From: DAORHV01 sp964458645 | GTDB taxonomy: Bacteria > Patescibacteriota > Gracilibacteria > Peribacterales > Peribacteraceae | Length of the DNA: 64,000 bases | Reading direction: 5' to 3' | Assembly (NCBI GenBank): GCA_964458645.1 | Contig: CAYWJU010000004.1 | Coordinates: forward strand, 74,095-138,094 | Part shown: one piece after another, positions 42,744 to 51,761 of the stretch | How the letters are laid out: the number at the start of each line of letters is the position of its first letter | Position numbering within the stretch: the first letter of the stretch is position 1 | The notes under the pieces: generated by a model | The model's input: the letters and a program-made list of their open reading frames with translations, nothing else | Database searches by the model: none | What the model was told of the DNA's origin: nothing | Made by a program: the position numbers and the translations under genes

Positions 42744-45119
42744 ATGCGTATTTCGATGAACTGGCTTTCGGATTTCGTCGAGTGGATCGAGACCGATCCG
42801 CAGATCATTGCCGACCGGCTGACCGCCGGAACCGGTGAGGTGGACGACGCTGTGGCGCAGGGCGCCCTACTTGGACACTGCGTGGTCGGCAAAGTGACGA
42901 ACCTCCGCAAACACCCCGGCGCCGACAAATTGTCACTATGCGACGTGGTGACCGAAGCCGGCACCAAGCCGCTGGTGTGTGGTGGAACCAACCTGAAAGA
43001 AGGAATGCTGGTAGCCCTGGCCCACGTGGGTGCCACGGTGCGCCACGGCTCCGACATGGTGACGCTGAAAGCAGCAACTATCCGCGGTGAAAAGAGTGAA
43101 GGCATGATTTGCGCCGCCGAAGAGTTGGAGCTGGCGGGCATGTTCCCGCCGTTGCCTGAGCACGGCGCGCGGCCGGTCATCGACCTTACGCCGCTCAACT
43201 TGAACGTCGGCACTCCCCTGCGCGAGGCACTCGGACTCAACGACGTCGTCTTTCACATCGACAATCACGCCATCACCAACCGACCTGACCTCTTCTCGCA
43301 CATCGGCGTTGCCAGAGAAGTCGTGGCACACGGATTGGCCAAATGGAAGAAGCGACCGACAACGCCAGCCGTAAAATTCGCCAAGGCCAAACCGACGTTT
43401 GGCGTGCACGACAAGACCGACGGCTGCGTACCGTTCTACAACGCATGCGTGCTGGAAATCGACGGACCGGGCGTTACGCCGGATTGGATGAAAGCACGGT
43501 TGGAAGCCACGGGTTTCCGTAGCATCAGTCTGCCGATCGACATCACCAACTACGTCATGCTCGAACAAGGCATGCCACTCCACACCTTCGATGCCGGTGA
43601 CTTCAAGGGAGACATTCATGTGCGTCTGTCCAAGAAAGGAGAAACAATGACAACGCTCGATAAAGCCAAGCGCACGCTGCCCGACGGCGTGATTGTCATC
43701 AGCGATGACGAGGGCATCTTCGACTTGTTCGGCATCATGGGCGGTCTTCGCACATCGACAACCGAGAATACCAAGCGCATTTTCTTGCAAGCCGCGATCC
43801 CGGACCCGGTGACCATCCGCAAGGCGACCATCGCGCTTGCTCACCGCACCGATGCCGCAACCGTCTACGAAAAAGGCGTGCAGCCGTGCACGTCCGAAGC
43901 TGGCTTGGCTCGCGCCGTACAGCTGTTCTGTGAGCTGTGCCCCGGCGGACGCGTGACATCGTCCAATGTGCGTTGGGGGAAAGAGAAAGCGGCGGCGACC
44001 ATTGCAATCAAAGAAGCTCGCATCAGCGCATTGATCGGCGAAGAGGTTTCTTCCAAACGCATCAAAGAGATTTTGGGAGACCTCGGCTTCGAGACAAAGA
44101 CTTCCGGTACATCGCTGTCCATTACGCCACCGGCATGGCGTCCGGACGTAAAGCTTGCCGCAGATATTGTGGAAGAAGTCGCCCGCGTCTACGGCTACAA
44201 CAAGATCAAAGCGGTTGTTCCGTCTGCATCCATCGTGCCTCCCGCCCGCGATCCGCGCTTGCACCAGCTGCGCGACTCGTTGGTCGAACAGGGGTACTGG
44301 GAATTGCTACACCTGGCATTCACCAGCCCTCAGCAAGTGAAGCGCTTCGGATTGGATGAATCCAAGGCCGTCGCGATTGAAAACCCGATCGGAGAAGAAG
44401 TGTCGCTCATGCGCCTGAGTTTGCTGCCCAACGTACTGGAAACTTCCGCGCGCCAGTTGCGCACGGCGGAGGGCATCGTGAAGACGTTCGAGTATGGCCA
44501 CGTCTACGCCAAGAACCAGGAGCATACCGAATGCTGTCTGGTCGTTGCGGCCAAGGGCGATACGGCGCTGACCGACTCTCCCGTGCTTGCCGCCAAAGCA
44601 AACCTCCAGCAGGCATGCGCCGCTATGGGCTACGCGGTCGACGTCCGTCCGATGGAGCAAGGCATCGCCTCCTGGATGCACCCCGGCCGCAGCGCCGAGG
44701 TCACGTGCAAAGGAAAGGTCATCGGCAATTTGTTCGAGATTCATCCTAGTATCTGCACCGCCTGCGATTTGCCGGGTCGGGCCGCGGCAGCGACGTTGGA
44801 TTGGAACGCATTGATGGTCATGGAACCGAGTGTGGCAATTGTAAAAGCGCTGCCGGCATTCCCGGCAGTGACCTACGACGAAACCGTTCCGGCCAAAGCC
44901 GGCACCCGCACGTCATCGTTGCTCGACGGCCTGCGTGCAGTGGACCCGCTGCTGGAATCGGTGGAAATCGTCAACTTGTACCAAAACCCCGCAGACATCT
45001 CTGACAAGCGCCTGACACTGCACTTCGTGTATCGCTCACCCGAACGAACGCTGCTCCAGGCCGAGTCCGACGCCGCGCACGCCAAAGTGCTTGCGCATGT
45101 GAAGGGGAAAATCGGATAA
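42744..45119 (+). CDS. pheT: Phenylalanyl-tRNA synthetase beta subunit
   Basis: This 791-residue protein starts MRISMNWLSDFVEW. The tRNA-binding OB-fold includes VGKVTNLRKHPGADKLSLCDV, the B3/B4 editing domain has FHIDNHAITNRPDLFSHIGVAREV and LPIDITNYVM, the B5 region KILGDLGFETK-like follows, and the C-terminal FDX-ACB domain ends the protein. It pairs with the PheS alpha subunit, which is not adjacent; separation of pheS and pheT is less usual. The upstream region holds no clear box within 10 nt. Confidence 0.95.
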   Translation: MRISMNWLSDFVEWIETDPQIIADRLTAGTGEVDDAVAQGALLGHCVVGKVTNLRKHPGADKLSLCDVVTEAGTKPLVCGGTNLKEGMLVALAHVGATVRHGSDMVTLKAATIRGEKSEGMICAAEELELAGMFPPLPEHGARPVIDLTPLNLNVGTPLREALGLNDVVFHIDNHAITNRPDLFSHIGVAREVVAHGLAKWKKRPTTPAVKFAKAKPTFGVHDKTDGCVPFYNACVLEIDGPGVTPDWMKARLEATGFRSISLPIDITNYVMLEQGMPLHTFDAGDFKGDIHVRLSKKGETMTTLDKAKRTLPDGVIVISDDEGIFDLFGIMGGLRTSTTENTKRIFLQAAIPDPVTIRKATIALAHRTDAATVYEKGVQPCTSEAGLARAVQLFCELCPGGRVTSSNVRWGKEKAAATIAIKEARISALIGEEVSSKRIKEILGDLGFETKTSGTSLSITPPAWRPDVKLAADIVEEVARVYGYNKIKAVVPSASIVPPARDPRLHQLRDSLVEQGYWELLHLAFTSPQQVKRFGLDESKAVAIENPIGEEVSLMRLSLLPNVLETSARQLRTAEGIVKTFEYGHVYAKNQEHTECCLVVAAKGDTALTDSPVLAAKANLQQACAAMGYAVDVRPMEQGIASWMHPGRSAEVTCKGKVIGNLFEIHPSICTACDLPGRAAAATLDWNALMVMEPSVAIVKALPAFPAVTYDETVPAKAGTRTSSLLDGLRAVDPLLESVEIVNLYQNPADISDKRLTLHFVYRSPERTLLQAESDAAHAKVLAHVKGKIG

Positions 45120-45196
45120 CCGTTGCACAGACTCACGCAACTCCGAAAAGAAGCTTTGTTGAAAATAGCAGCATGCATTTTTCAGAAGCTCCGGGG

Positions 45197-45202
45197 TATA
45201 GT
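45197..45202 (+). promoter_or_regulatory. -10 box TATAGT for the PduO gene
   Basis: TATAGT ends 6 nt before the ATG at 45209, a clear leaderless arrangement that also fixes the start. Confidence 0.55.
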
Positions 45203-45208
45203 CGCATC

Positions 45209-45760
45209 ATGAAGATTTATACCCGCACCGGCGACAAAGGCACTACGGGATTATACGGCGGCGACCGTGTGTCGAAGGCATCTCTTCGCATGCACGCCTA
45301 CGGAACGATTGATGAACTCAACGCGTGTTTGGGCGTGCTCTTGAGCGACGAAAACATCCCCCGACAAACCGCCGAACAACTCGCCAAAATCCAGGGGACG
45401 CTGTTCAGCATCGGCGCGGATCTTGCCACTCCATTGCACAGCAAAGCCAAAATCCTGCGCTCGAAGGCCGAGTGGGCAACCGAACTGGAGCAGTGGATCG
45501 ATGCGATGGAGCTGGAATTGCCTCCGCTGACCTCTTTCATTTTCCCGAGTGGATCGGCGGTCGGCTCGGAATTACACCGCGCCCGCACCGTCTGTCGCCG
45601 TGCCGAACGCTGGATCGTCCAGCTTGCCGAACAAGAGAGTATTACGCCGGAGAGCACGATATATGTGAACCGTCTGAGTGACTATTTGTTCGTTGCCGCG
45701 CGTTTCGTCAACAAAAGCCTGGGTGTTCCAGAGCGCGATGTAGTGATTCCAAAGGAGTGA
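45209..45760 (+). CDS. pduO: Cob(I)alamin adenosyltransferase, PduO type
   Basis: This 183-residue enzyme adds the adenosyl group of ATP to reduced cobalamin. It begins MKIYTRTGDKGTTGLYGGDR, the ATP-binding N-terminal motif of PduO, and has AYGTIDELNACLGV, FIFPSGSAVGSELHRARTVCRRAER and INRLSDYLF-like VNRLSDYLFVAARF. These match the whole family. Coenzyme B12 would serve a B12-dependent enzyme, such as class II ribonucleotide reductase, elsewhere in the genome. No cobalamin synthesis gene is nearby, so B12 would be salvaged. Confidence 0.93.
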   Translation: MKIYTRTGDKGTTGLYGGDRVSKASLRMHAYGTIDELNACLGVLLSDENIPRQTAEQLAKIQGTLFSIGADLATPLHSKAKILRSKAEWATELEQWIDAMELELPPLTSFIFPSGSAVGSELHRARTVCRRAERWIVQLAEQESITPESTIYVNRLSDYLFVAARFVNKSLGVPERDVVIPKE

Positions 45761-46063
45761 TTAGAACTCAGAAAACGGCAATGCGAAGTTGAAGTACGCA
45801 AAAGCGCAAAACACCGCCAGCAGCGGCAGCGTGATGATAATTGCTAAGATCAGCGACGACTTTCCTTCGGGAACCATGCTGTGATACAAGCTCGTTCCGC
45901 CGAAGACGATGCCGGCAAAGAGCAGCGGCAGATCCAACACGTGCACTACGGCAACAAGCTGCAGCGGCAGTAATTCGCTCTTCAAGAGCAATACACCGGC
46001 GAGAATCAGAAGTCCCAGGAGGAAAAACCAGAATGCCGCCACACGACGAAGAGCGTTCACCAT
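45761..46063 (-). CDS. Hypothetical membrane protein, 100 aa
   Basis: No family is recognised. Three hydrophobic segments are visible: about 9-27 (VAAFWFFLLGLLILAGVLL), 38-58 and 70-92 (LILAIIITLPLLAVFCAFAYF). The loops are short and the protein is almost all membrane. TATCAT 6 nt before the ATG fixes the start. It converges on the PduO gene with stops adjacent. A role in membrane stress or transport is possible but unsupported. Confidence 0.6.
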   Translation of the reverse strand: MVNALRRVAAFWFFLLGLLILAGVLLLKSELLPLQLVAVVHVLDLPLLFAGIVFGGTSLYHSMVPEGKSSLILAIIITLPLLAVFCAFAYFNFALPFSEF

Positions 46064-46069
46064 GAGCTC

Positions 46070-46075
46070 ATGATA
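46070..46075 (-). promoter_or_regulatory. -10 box TATCAT for the 45761 gene
   Basis: The box ends 6 nt before the ATG at 46063 on the - strand. Confidence 0.45.
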
Positions 46076-46092
46076 CAGGAATGTTCCGCCTA

Positions 46093-46236
46093 CTACTTTA
46101 CCTTTTTCTGCACAGCGAGACGCTTTCGTCCCTGAGAACGACGACGTTTGAGCACCGCGCGGCCATTTTTAGTGGCCATGCGTTTCAAGAACCCGTGCCG
46201 GCGTAAGCGCCGGCGCCAGCGACGTTTGCTGAGCAT
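46093..46236 (-). CDS. rpmH: 50S ribosomal protein bL34
   Basis: This 47-residue frame starts MLSKRRWRRRLRRHGFLKRM, then has ATKNGRAVLKRRRSQGRKRL. The stretch HGFxxRMATKNGRxVLxRRRxxGRxRL is the bL34 signature. The N-terminus lacks the usual MKRTxQP, replaced by SKRRW. In most bacteria rpmH sits next to rnpA near the origin; here neither rnpA nor dnaA is beside it. TAGGCT lies 11 nt before the ATG. Confidence 0.88.
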   Translation of the reverse strand: MLSKRRWRRRLRRHGFLKRMATKNGRAVLKRRRSQGRKRLAVQKKVK

Positions 46237-46272
46237 AAAGCTGTGCCAGCCTACAGAACCAGGGAAGGCCGG

Positions 46273-46929
46273 TCAAGTCCTGTCAACATCCTCGTAATAC
46301 GCCATCCTTGTGAGCATTTCTCCGTTCCGTCGAAATACCGCCAAATAGGTCTGGCGGACGTCTTCAGGCGTATTTTCCTGAGCCAAGCCGGCATCCTGGC
46401 CGGTCGTAACGGGCACAATCAGCCGGGGTGCATACCGTCTGTGGGTGGGTAAATAGTGCGGACCCATTGCGAACCGAATGATGTTTTTGCCCAGGCAATC
46501 GGGACCTGCCACGCCGCAAAAGTCATTGTCGGCCAATTCTTGCCGTACGGTCGTCCTGCGATGCTCAAAATCGATGCCGGTCCAACTATTCAATCTGGCG
46601 ATGGCAACATGGATCTCTTCCTGAATGGCCATTGCGCGTTGGCGCTGGGCATCTTTGGTGATATTCACATCGGGATCGACGAAGATGCATGCTGTTTTGC
46701 GTTCTGGCGACGCAAGCGGCAAAGCATTGGCGCGCATGAAGGCACGCAACGCCTCGTACACCGGACCCTGAAGACTGCTGCCATCAGGCAATGCCTGGTA
46801 ACTGATCTGCCCCGCCAGCGCCGCACGCAATGCGGGGAAGCACACCGAGCCGCCGCCGCGCAGAAACGCGTCGATCTGAGCGATTGCGTCGTTCTCGGGT
46901 GTGCCTTCGGGGACGGATGTGATTGGCAT
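46273..46929 (-). CDS. Hypothetical protein, 218 aa
   Basis: I cannot assign a family. It starts MPITSVPEGTPENDAIAQID, with no signal peptide or membrane span. Motif-like stretches are VCFPALRAAL, CIFVDPDVNITKDAQRQRAM, FEHRRTTVRQELADNDFCG and GPHYLPTHRRYAPRLIVPV. Composition and codon use look like the neighbours, so it is probably a real gene. It may be expressed from a CATATG-type box 5 nt before the ATG. Function unknown. Confidence 0.6.
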   Translation of the reverse strand: MPITSVPEGTPENDAIAQIDAFLRGGGSVCFPALRAALAGQISYQALPDGSSLQGPVYEALRAFMRANALPLASPERKTACIFVDPDVNITKDAQRQRAMAIQEEIHVAIARLNSWTGIDFEHRRTTVRQELADNDFCGVAGPDCLGKNIIRFAMGPHYLPTHRRYAPRLIVPVTTGQDAGLAQENTPEDVRQTYLAVFRRNGEMLTRMAYYEDVDRT

Positions 46930-47010
46930 AGCGGCATATGCTGCACCCGATGGCGTTCATGGACAAGGAAAGCCGCAGGTACCTCTTAAAGAGAATGAGG
47001 CGGCCTGAAG

Positions 47011-48024
47011 TTACGAACTTTCGCCCGATCGCTTGGTTGAGGCAGATGACGTGACGAACGTGCGCCGCTCGCGCGTGACGAACGTAGATTCCTCGGGGGC
47101 AAACGTCTGCAACTCCACGGTTCCCGCATCGGTATCGACTTTGATGCTGTGTAGATCGCAGCCGCGCTGGATAGGACTGCCGTTGTTGGCCACCAGCACC
47201 TCGACCATGGCTTGCTGCTGGGGGCTCCATGCCTGCACGATGTCGATGCCGGCGCGATGCGTGTGCCCAACGACGGCCACCGGACAGCCATGAATCGCCG
47301 CGAAGTGGGCGGCGCAGAACGGACTTGCCAAGTCATGAGTCCGGGCAATTTTGCGTACGTTTTTCATTGCGACTGTCGGATTCCCCACCACCGATTGGGA
47401 AACAGTGTCGCCGTCCGAACGCGAACGCCACAGTGCTAAGAGCGACTGCCTGGCCGCGTCCCGGTATTCACGCACGCGCCCGATGATCTGGAAGCTATCG
47501 TGGATTTCGGCCAACGCCTCCACCAGCTCCGTATGTACGCGCTCAACCTTGGCCTGCAGATCGGACGACGACGCCGACGCTTCTAGTAGTAACAGGTAAT
47601 GCACCAATTCCAACGATCCTTCGCGTGTGGGGTTCGTGTTCCAGCCATGACCGTGTGCACTCAGCACCCCTCCAGGCAACGCAAGCGTGGCATCGTCGAC
47701 AACATCGGGTTTGCCCAATAAGTTCCGCATGCGTTTGCGGCGAAAGTGCTCGGGCGCGTCGTGGTTGCCGCGCTGGGCGATAGCATGTCCATCGAACTCT
47801 CCGACAATCTTGGCGACGACCGCCGCGTCGCGAGTAAGGTGGCGGTGCCTGGCGCGCTCATCCAGCGTGTCGCCGGGAAACAGCAGGATTGCGGCATGCT
47901 CGGTACGTGCCTGTTCACCAATGCCGCGGATGAACGCGTGCTTTTCCTCCAGTGTGAAACGGTCATAGTTATATGTGTTCAGTGCGCCGCAGTGGATGTC
48001 GCTGGCAGAACGGATGATCGGCAT
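47011..48024 (-). CDS. Calcineurin-like metallophosphoesterase
   Basis: This 337-residue protein has the metallophosphoesterase motifs in order: ASDIHCG (DxH), LFPGDTLDE (GD), QRGNHDAPEHF (GNHD), SAHGHGWNT and VVGHTHRAG (GHTH). Together these bind the two metals. The start MPIIRSASDIHC is chosen because it places the DxH motif at the N-terminus; the longer frame is rejected. A middle insertion (about 160-240) is larger than in minimal enzymes. The substrate could be a nucleotide, a lipid phosphate or a protein phosphate. Confidence 0.85.
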   Translation of the reverse strand: MPIIRSASDIHCGALNTYNYDRFTLEEKHAFIRGIGEQARTEHAAILLFPGDTLDERARHRHLTRDAAVVAKIVGEFDGHAIAQRGNHDAPEHFRRKRMRNLLGKPDVVDDATLALPGGVLSAHGHGWNTNPTREGSLELVHYLLLLEASASSSDLQAKVERVHTELVEALAEIHDSFQIIGRVREYRDAARQSLLALWRSRSDGDTVSQSVVGNPTVAMKNVRKIARTHDLASPFCAAHFAAIHGCPVAVVGHTHRAGIDIVQAWSPQQQAMVEVLVANNGSPIQRGCDLHSIKVDTDAGTVELQTFAPEESTFVTRERRTFVTSSASTKRSGESS

Positions 48025-48072
48025 GAAGAGGATGAAGTGGCAAAGTGTACGCAGAACGTCTTCTGATGCAAG

Positions 48073-48107
48073 AAAAAGACCGCGTTCAGCGCATAGCATT
48101 CGCGGTC
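48073..48107 (-). terminator. Minus-strand terminator in a divergent gap
   Basis: On the - strand GACCGCG (48107-48101) pairs with CGCGGTC (48084-48078) and is followed by TTTTT. It lies upstream of the metallophosphoesterase promoter and could shield that gene from antisense transcription. Confidence 0.5.
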
Positions 48108-48153
48108 TGCATCCCTTACACTCCAGGCACTCCACATTTCCCACAGACTCCGC

Positions 48154-49416
48154 ATGTATTCCGTCGCCCGCCTCAAATCCAAGTTGCCGGTACTTACGGC
48201 TCCCACCGAGGGAACCGCCGCAGTGACCGTCCTGGTGTTCGCCGGAGCTGGATCACGCTATGAGGTACAAGGTGACCGCGGCATCAGCCACTTCTTGGAA
48301 CACATGTTCTTTAAAGGCGGCAAGAAATACAAAAGCGCCGCCGAGGTCAGCATCGCCATCGACTCGGTCGGCGGTGACTTTAACGCATTCACCGGCAAGG
48401 AATACGCCGGGTACTACGTCAAAGTAGCGGCCGAACATGTGGAAATGGCCTGCGACGTGCTCTCCGACATGCTCCAGAACGCCACCTTCCCACAGGAAGA
48501 AATTGAGAAAGAGCGCGGCGTCATTATGGAAGAGTATCGCATGTACCAGGACACGCCCATGTACCAAGCCGGCTGGGATTTTGAAACACTACTCTACGGC
48601 GACCAGCCACTCGGCTGGGACACGATCGGTACCGAACAGGTCATCCGCTCGGTGAACCAGAAAGATTTCCTGAAGCACAAAGACGAGCTCTACACGCCGG
48701 ATAACCTGGTTGTAACCTTCGCCGGGAAAATCGACAGCAAGCAGTCCATGCAGCTGGCGGAGAAATATTTCGGTACGATCGGCGGTAAGAAGGGCAAGAA
48801 ATTCGCCGCAGTGGAAGCCCACCAGGGCAAGCGCGTGGCGCTCACCACCAAGCAGACCGAACAGGCTCACTTGGTGCTCGGCATGGAGGGCGTAGGCGCC
48901 TTGGACGACGACCACTTTGCGCAGAAATTGCTCAGCATTATTCTGGGCGGCTCCATGAGTTCACGTATGTTCCTGAACATCCGCGAAGCACGCGGACTGT
49001 GCTACTACATTTCCACCAGCACCGACAACTACTTGGACACCGGCATTCTGTCCACCCGCGCCGGCGTGGACCAGAGTCGCCTGCACGAGGCGATTTCGGC
49101 CATTAAGCACGAGTATTTCTCGGCCGCCGCTCAAGGCGTGACAACGGAAGAGCTCCGCCGCGCCAAGGACTTCCTGAAGGGCAAAGTGACCCTCTCGCTG
49201 GAAGACTCAGAGGAGCGCGCGCACTTCTTCGGCAAGCAGCAGTTGCTCTACCCGGAGGTTCGCGACATCGACGAGTATTTCAAGAAAATCGAACAGGTGG
49301 AATTAAAGAAGATCAACGCGTTGGCCACCCGACTCCTGACGTCCGAGAAGCTGCGACTCGTCGTCATCGGAAAGGAGAACGACTCCAGTGCACTCGAGAA
49401 GCTTCTCGATAAATAA
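48154..49416 (+). CDS. M16 family zinc peptidase
   Basis: This 420-residue protein starts MYSVARLKSKLPVLTAPTEG. The inverted zinc motif HFLEH is at 46-50, with the distal Glu in EIEKERGVIMEEYRM near 127. The C-terminal half includes RMFLNIREARGLCYYISTSTDNY, another M16B landmark. These peptidases degrade or process small proteins or signal peptides and work as dimers. TACACT sits about 33 nt upstream, so the gene has a leader. It is followed by a small membrane protein 4 bp later. Confidence 0.92.
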   Translation: MYSVARLKSKLPVLTAPTEGTAAVTVLVFAGAGSRYEVQGDRGISHFLEHMFFKGGKKYKSAAEVSIAIDSVGGDFNAFTGKEYAGYYVKVAAEHVEMACDVLSDMLQNATFPQEEIEKERGVIMEEYRMYQDTPMYQAGWDFETLLYGDQPLGWDTIGTEQVIRSVNQKDFLKHKDELYTPDNLVVTFAGKIDSKQSMQLAEKYFGTIGGKKGKKFAAVEAHQGKRVALTTKQTEQAHLVLGMEGVGALDDDHFAQKLLSIILGGSMSSRMFLNIREARGLCYYISTSTDNYLDTGILSTRAGVDQSRLHEAISAIKHEYFSAAAQGVTTEELRRAKDFLKGKVTLSLEDSEERAHFFGKQQLLYPEVRDIDEYFKKIEQVELKKINALATRLLTSEKLRLVVIGKENDSSALEKLLDK

Positions 49417-49420
49417 GCGC

Positions 49421-49831
49421 ATGAACCGCCCGAAACTCCTGCTGTGTCTGCCGCCCATGGTGCTTGCGCTGTTGGACGGCGGCATCACGCTGGCGTTGCA
49501 GCCCGCGGAGTATTGGAAGCAGTCGTACCAGTATCTGAACGAAGCTTCTCCGTTGTGGGCCACGTTCCTCAGCCGCAGTCCTCTGGCCTATGTTGCGGCC
49601 GCGGCCGTGTATCTGGCGATCGTATGCGCATTGATCTGGTTCTTGCCCAAACGCGCGGCGTTCGTAGCCTCGCTCACGGTGTGTTTGTGGCACATTGTCG
49701 GCGCATCCAGTTGGATTTTGGGCTTGGGGCCGACGGGTTATTGGGGTGGAACACTCTGCTTGATCGTCATCGCTTTCCTGCTGTTGCGTACATGGGAAAT
49801 GGCAGGCTTTCGCATTACAGAACCCTGCTAA
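49421..49831 (+). CDS. Hypothetical membrane protein, 136 aa
   Basis: I do not recognise the family. The product begins MNRPKLLLCLPPMVLALLDG, followed by three further membrane segments (about 52-72, 79-98 and 105-125), with loop EYWKQSYQYLNEASPLWATF between the first two. It starts 4 bp after the M16 peptidase stop, so the two are probably cotranscribed. Function unknown. Confidence 0.6.
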   Translation: MNRPKLLLCLPPMVLALLDGGITLALQPAEYWKQSYQYLNEASPLWATFLSRSPLAYVAAAAVYLAIVCALIWFLPKRAAFVASLTVCLWHIVGASSWILGLGPTGYWGGTLCLIVIAFLLLRTWEMAGFRITEPC

Positions 49832-49923
49832 GACAACAGAGAGAGCGACAACTGAAGCTGACATGCGGCATTGTCAAACGATCGTTTGTCCGGTAAACAT
49901 GACCCAATTCCCTCCTCTCTCCC

Positions 49924-50346
49924 ATGGCTGAACGCACCCTCATCCTTCTGAAGCCCGACGCCGTCGCCGGAAAATTCTGCGGCAAAGTCATCACGCGCTT
50001 CGAATCCGCCGGTTGGAAAATCGTCGGCTGCAAGATGATCCAGCTCACACCTGCCATGCTGCGCGAGCACTATGCGCACGTCGCCGACAAGCCGTTCTAC
50101 CCGGAGATCGAGGAATTCATGAAGTCCGTCCCGGTCATCGGACTGGTGCTGGAAGGCGAAGGCATCATCGATAAAATGCGCGACATGCTGGGCGTCACCG
50201 ACAGCCGCAAGGCCGCTCCGGGAACCCTGCGCGCCGAACTGGGCAAGGACGTGATGATCAACGTCGCCCACGCCAGCGACAGCGCCGCAACCGCAGCCGT
50301 CGAAGTGAAGCGCTTCTTCAAGCCCGAAGAGCTGTTCGCCTACTAA
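49924..50346 (+). CDS. ndk: Nucleoside diphosphate kinase
   Basis: The 140-residue enzyme transfers the gamma-phosphate of ATP to NDPs. It starts MAERTLILLKPDAVAGKFCG, with AGWKIVGCKMIQLT, and the phospho-His in NVAHASDS (His 116). The tail ends VEVKRFFKPEELFAY. The loop before the active His reads APGTLRAELGKDVMIN, shorter in arginines than the usual RPGTIRGDF. It stands alone. No clear -10 box lies within 10 nt, so a short leader is likely. Confidence 0.95.
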   Translation: MAERTLILLKPDAVAGKFCGKVITRFESAGWKIVGCKMIQLTPAMLREHYAHVADKPFYPEIEEFMKSVPVIGLVLEGEGIIDKMRDMLGVTDSRKAAPGTLRAELGKDVMINVAHASDSAATAAVEVKRFFKPEELFAY

Positions 50347-50385
50347 CAACGTACACAACGCGGATGCGGTGCCGGAATGGTGCCG

Positions 50386-51684
50386 CTATTTCGCGTTCTT
50401 CACCGCACCGGTGCCGAACGTGGCCGAGATGTCCTGCTTGTCGGTAACCCATTCCACGGCGGTATCCAGCTGAGGATCTTTCCCGGCAGTGAATTGCTCG
50501 ACGGTACGGTCGACAAGGAAATCGGGTGTTACGCCTTTCTTGCCCAGGTCATGTCCGCCCGGCGTCAGCCAACGGGCGATGGTAACACGCAAGCTGGAAC
50601 CACCCGGAAGGTCGATAACTTCCTGCACAGTACCTTTGCCGAAGCTTTGCGTACCGACGATCTTGGCACGCTTGTGGTCCTGCAGAGCACCGGCGGTAAT
50701 TTCCGAGGCGCTGGCCGATCCGCCGTTGATGATAACGGCCACCGGCAACGTTGCAGGAACCAACATTCCGCCTTTTACAAAGTGCTCTTCCGTCGTACCA
50801 CCGCGACGCGAAACCGATACGACTTTGCCTTCATCGACGAACATGGAGACTAAATCCACAGCACCCTCCAAATACCCACCGCCATTGAAGCGAAGATCGA
50901 GAACGACTCCCTGTACGTCTTTAAGCGGCATATCTGAAAGCGCCTTGCGCAGTTCGGCGATGGAATCATTGCCGAATTGGTTCAGCGACACGTACGCCAC
51001 CGATCCGCTGTGTGTGGTCTTCATGACCTTCGATTCCACGCTCGGCACATGAATGGCATCGCGCGTAACGGTGACGGTGGTGGGCTGACGCGCTTTGTCG
51101 TGCACCACGGTAATGGACACCGTCGTCCCCTTCTTGCCGCGAATCATGCCAACGACTTCTTCAAGCTTCATGTCGGCCACGTCTTTGTCGTCGACTTTAA
51201 TGATGATATCCCGCGGCAAAATTCCTGCTCTTTCAGCGGGAGAACCTTTCAGCGGAGCTACAACAATCACTTCGCCATTCTGCATCTCCAGCTGTGCACC
51301 GATTCCTTCGAGCGTGCCGCTGAGGGCATCTTGGAACTGCTTGCTGTCCGTAGGTGTCATGAACAAGGTGTACGGATCGCCCACTGCCGACACCATGCCG
51401 GAAACGGCGCCGAACACCATGGTATTTACTTTCAGTTGATCGGGCTCGATATAGTTTCTATCGAGCAAGCGCCACACACTCCACAGCAGAGTAATGTCGA
51501 CCTCTTTCTCTGGATCGGACGCTACGGTCTTGCCGCTGCCCGTGGCACCCGAAAACAATTCAGCGATACGGTCTCTTTCGCCTGCCAAGCGCTGCTGTTC
51601 CGATCGTGCGCCAAGCTGCCAGCCCAAGGCCAACATGATGAGTGGCAACATCACAGCCGAAAAAATGCGAAGGAAGCGTGACAT
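50386..51684 (-). CDS. ctpA: C-terminal processing protease (S41 family, PDZ)
   Basis: This 432-residue protease has an N-terminal membrane anchor (about 6-22), a PDZ domain at about 115-200 (GIGAQLEMQNGEVIVVAPLKG, LPRDIIIKVD), then the S41 core with SLNQFGND, LDLRFNGGGYLEGAVDLVS, IINGGSASASEITAGAL (Ser near 325) and TQSFGKGTVQ (Lys near 350). It cuts C-terminal tails of periplasmic or surface proteins. It is divergent from the DUF1858-HesB gene. Confidence 0.94.
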   Translation of the reverse strand: MSRFLRIFSAVMLPLIMLALGWQLGARSEQQRLAGERDRIAELFSGATGSGKTVASDPEKEVDITLLWSVWRLLDRNYIEPDQLKVNTMVFGAVSGMVSAVGDPYTLFMTPTDSKQFQDALSGTLEGIGAQLEMQNGEVIVVAPLKGSPAERAGILPRDIIIKVDDKDVADMKLEEVVGMIRGKKGTTVSITVVHDKARQPTTVTVTRDAIHVPSVESKVMKTTHSGSVAYVSLNQFGNDSIAELRKALSDMPLKDVQGVVLDLRFNGGGYLEGAVDLVSMFVDEGKVVSVSRRGGTTEEHFVKGGMLVPATLPVAVIINGGSASASEITAGALQDHKRAKIVGTQSFGKGTVQEVIDLPGGSSLRVTIARWLTPGGHDLGKKGVTPDFLVDRTVEQFTAGKDPQLDTAVEWVTDKQDISATFGTGAVKNAK

Positions 51685-51749
51685 AATTCTGGGTGGGTGC
51701 GATGCGGAACAATCTGTTCATCTGGTCGTCGTGCCACAGCATAATGGAA

Positions 51750-51755
51750 TATACT
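51750..51755 (+). promoter_or_regulatory. -10 box TATACT for the DUF1858-HesB gene
   Basis: TATACT ends 6 nt before the ATG at 51762, ruling out longer in-frame starts upstream. Confidence 0.55.
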
Positions 51756-51761
51756 GCGGCC

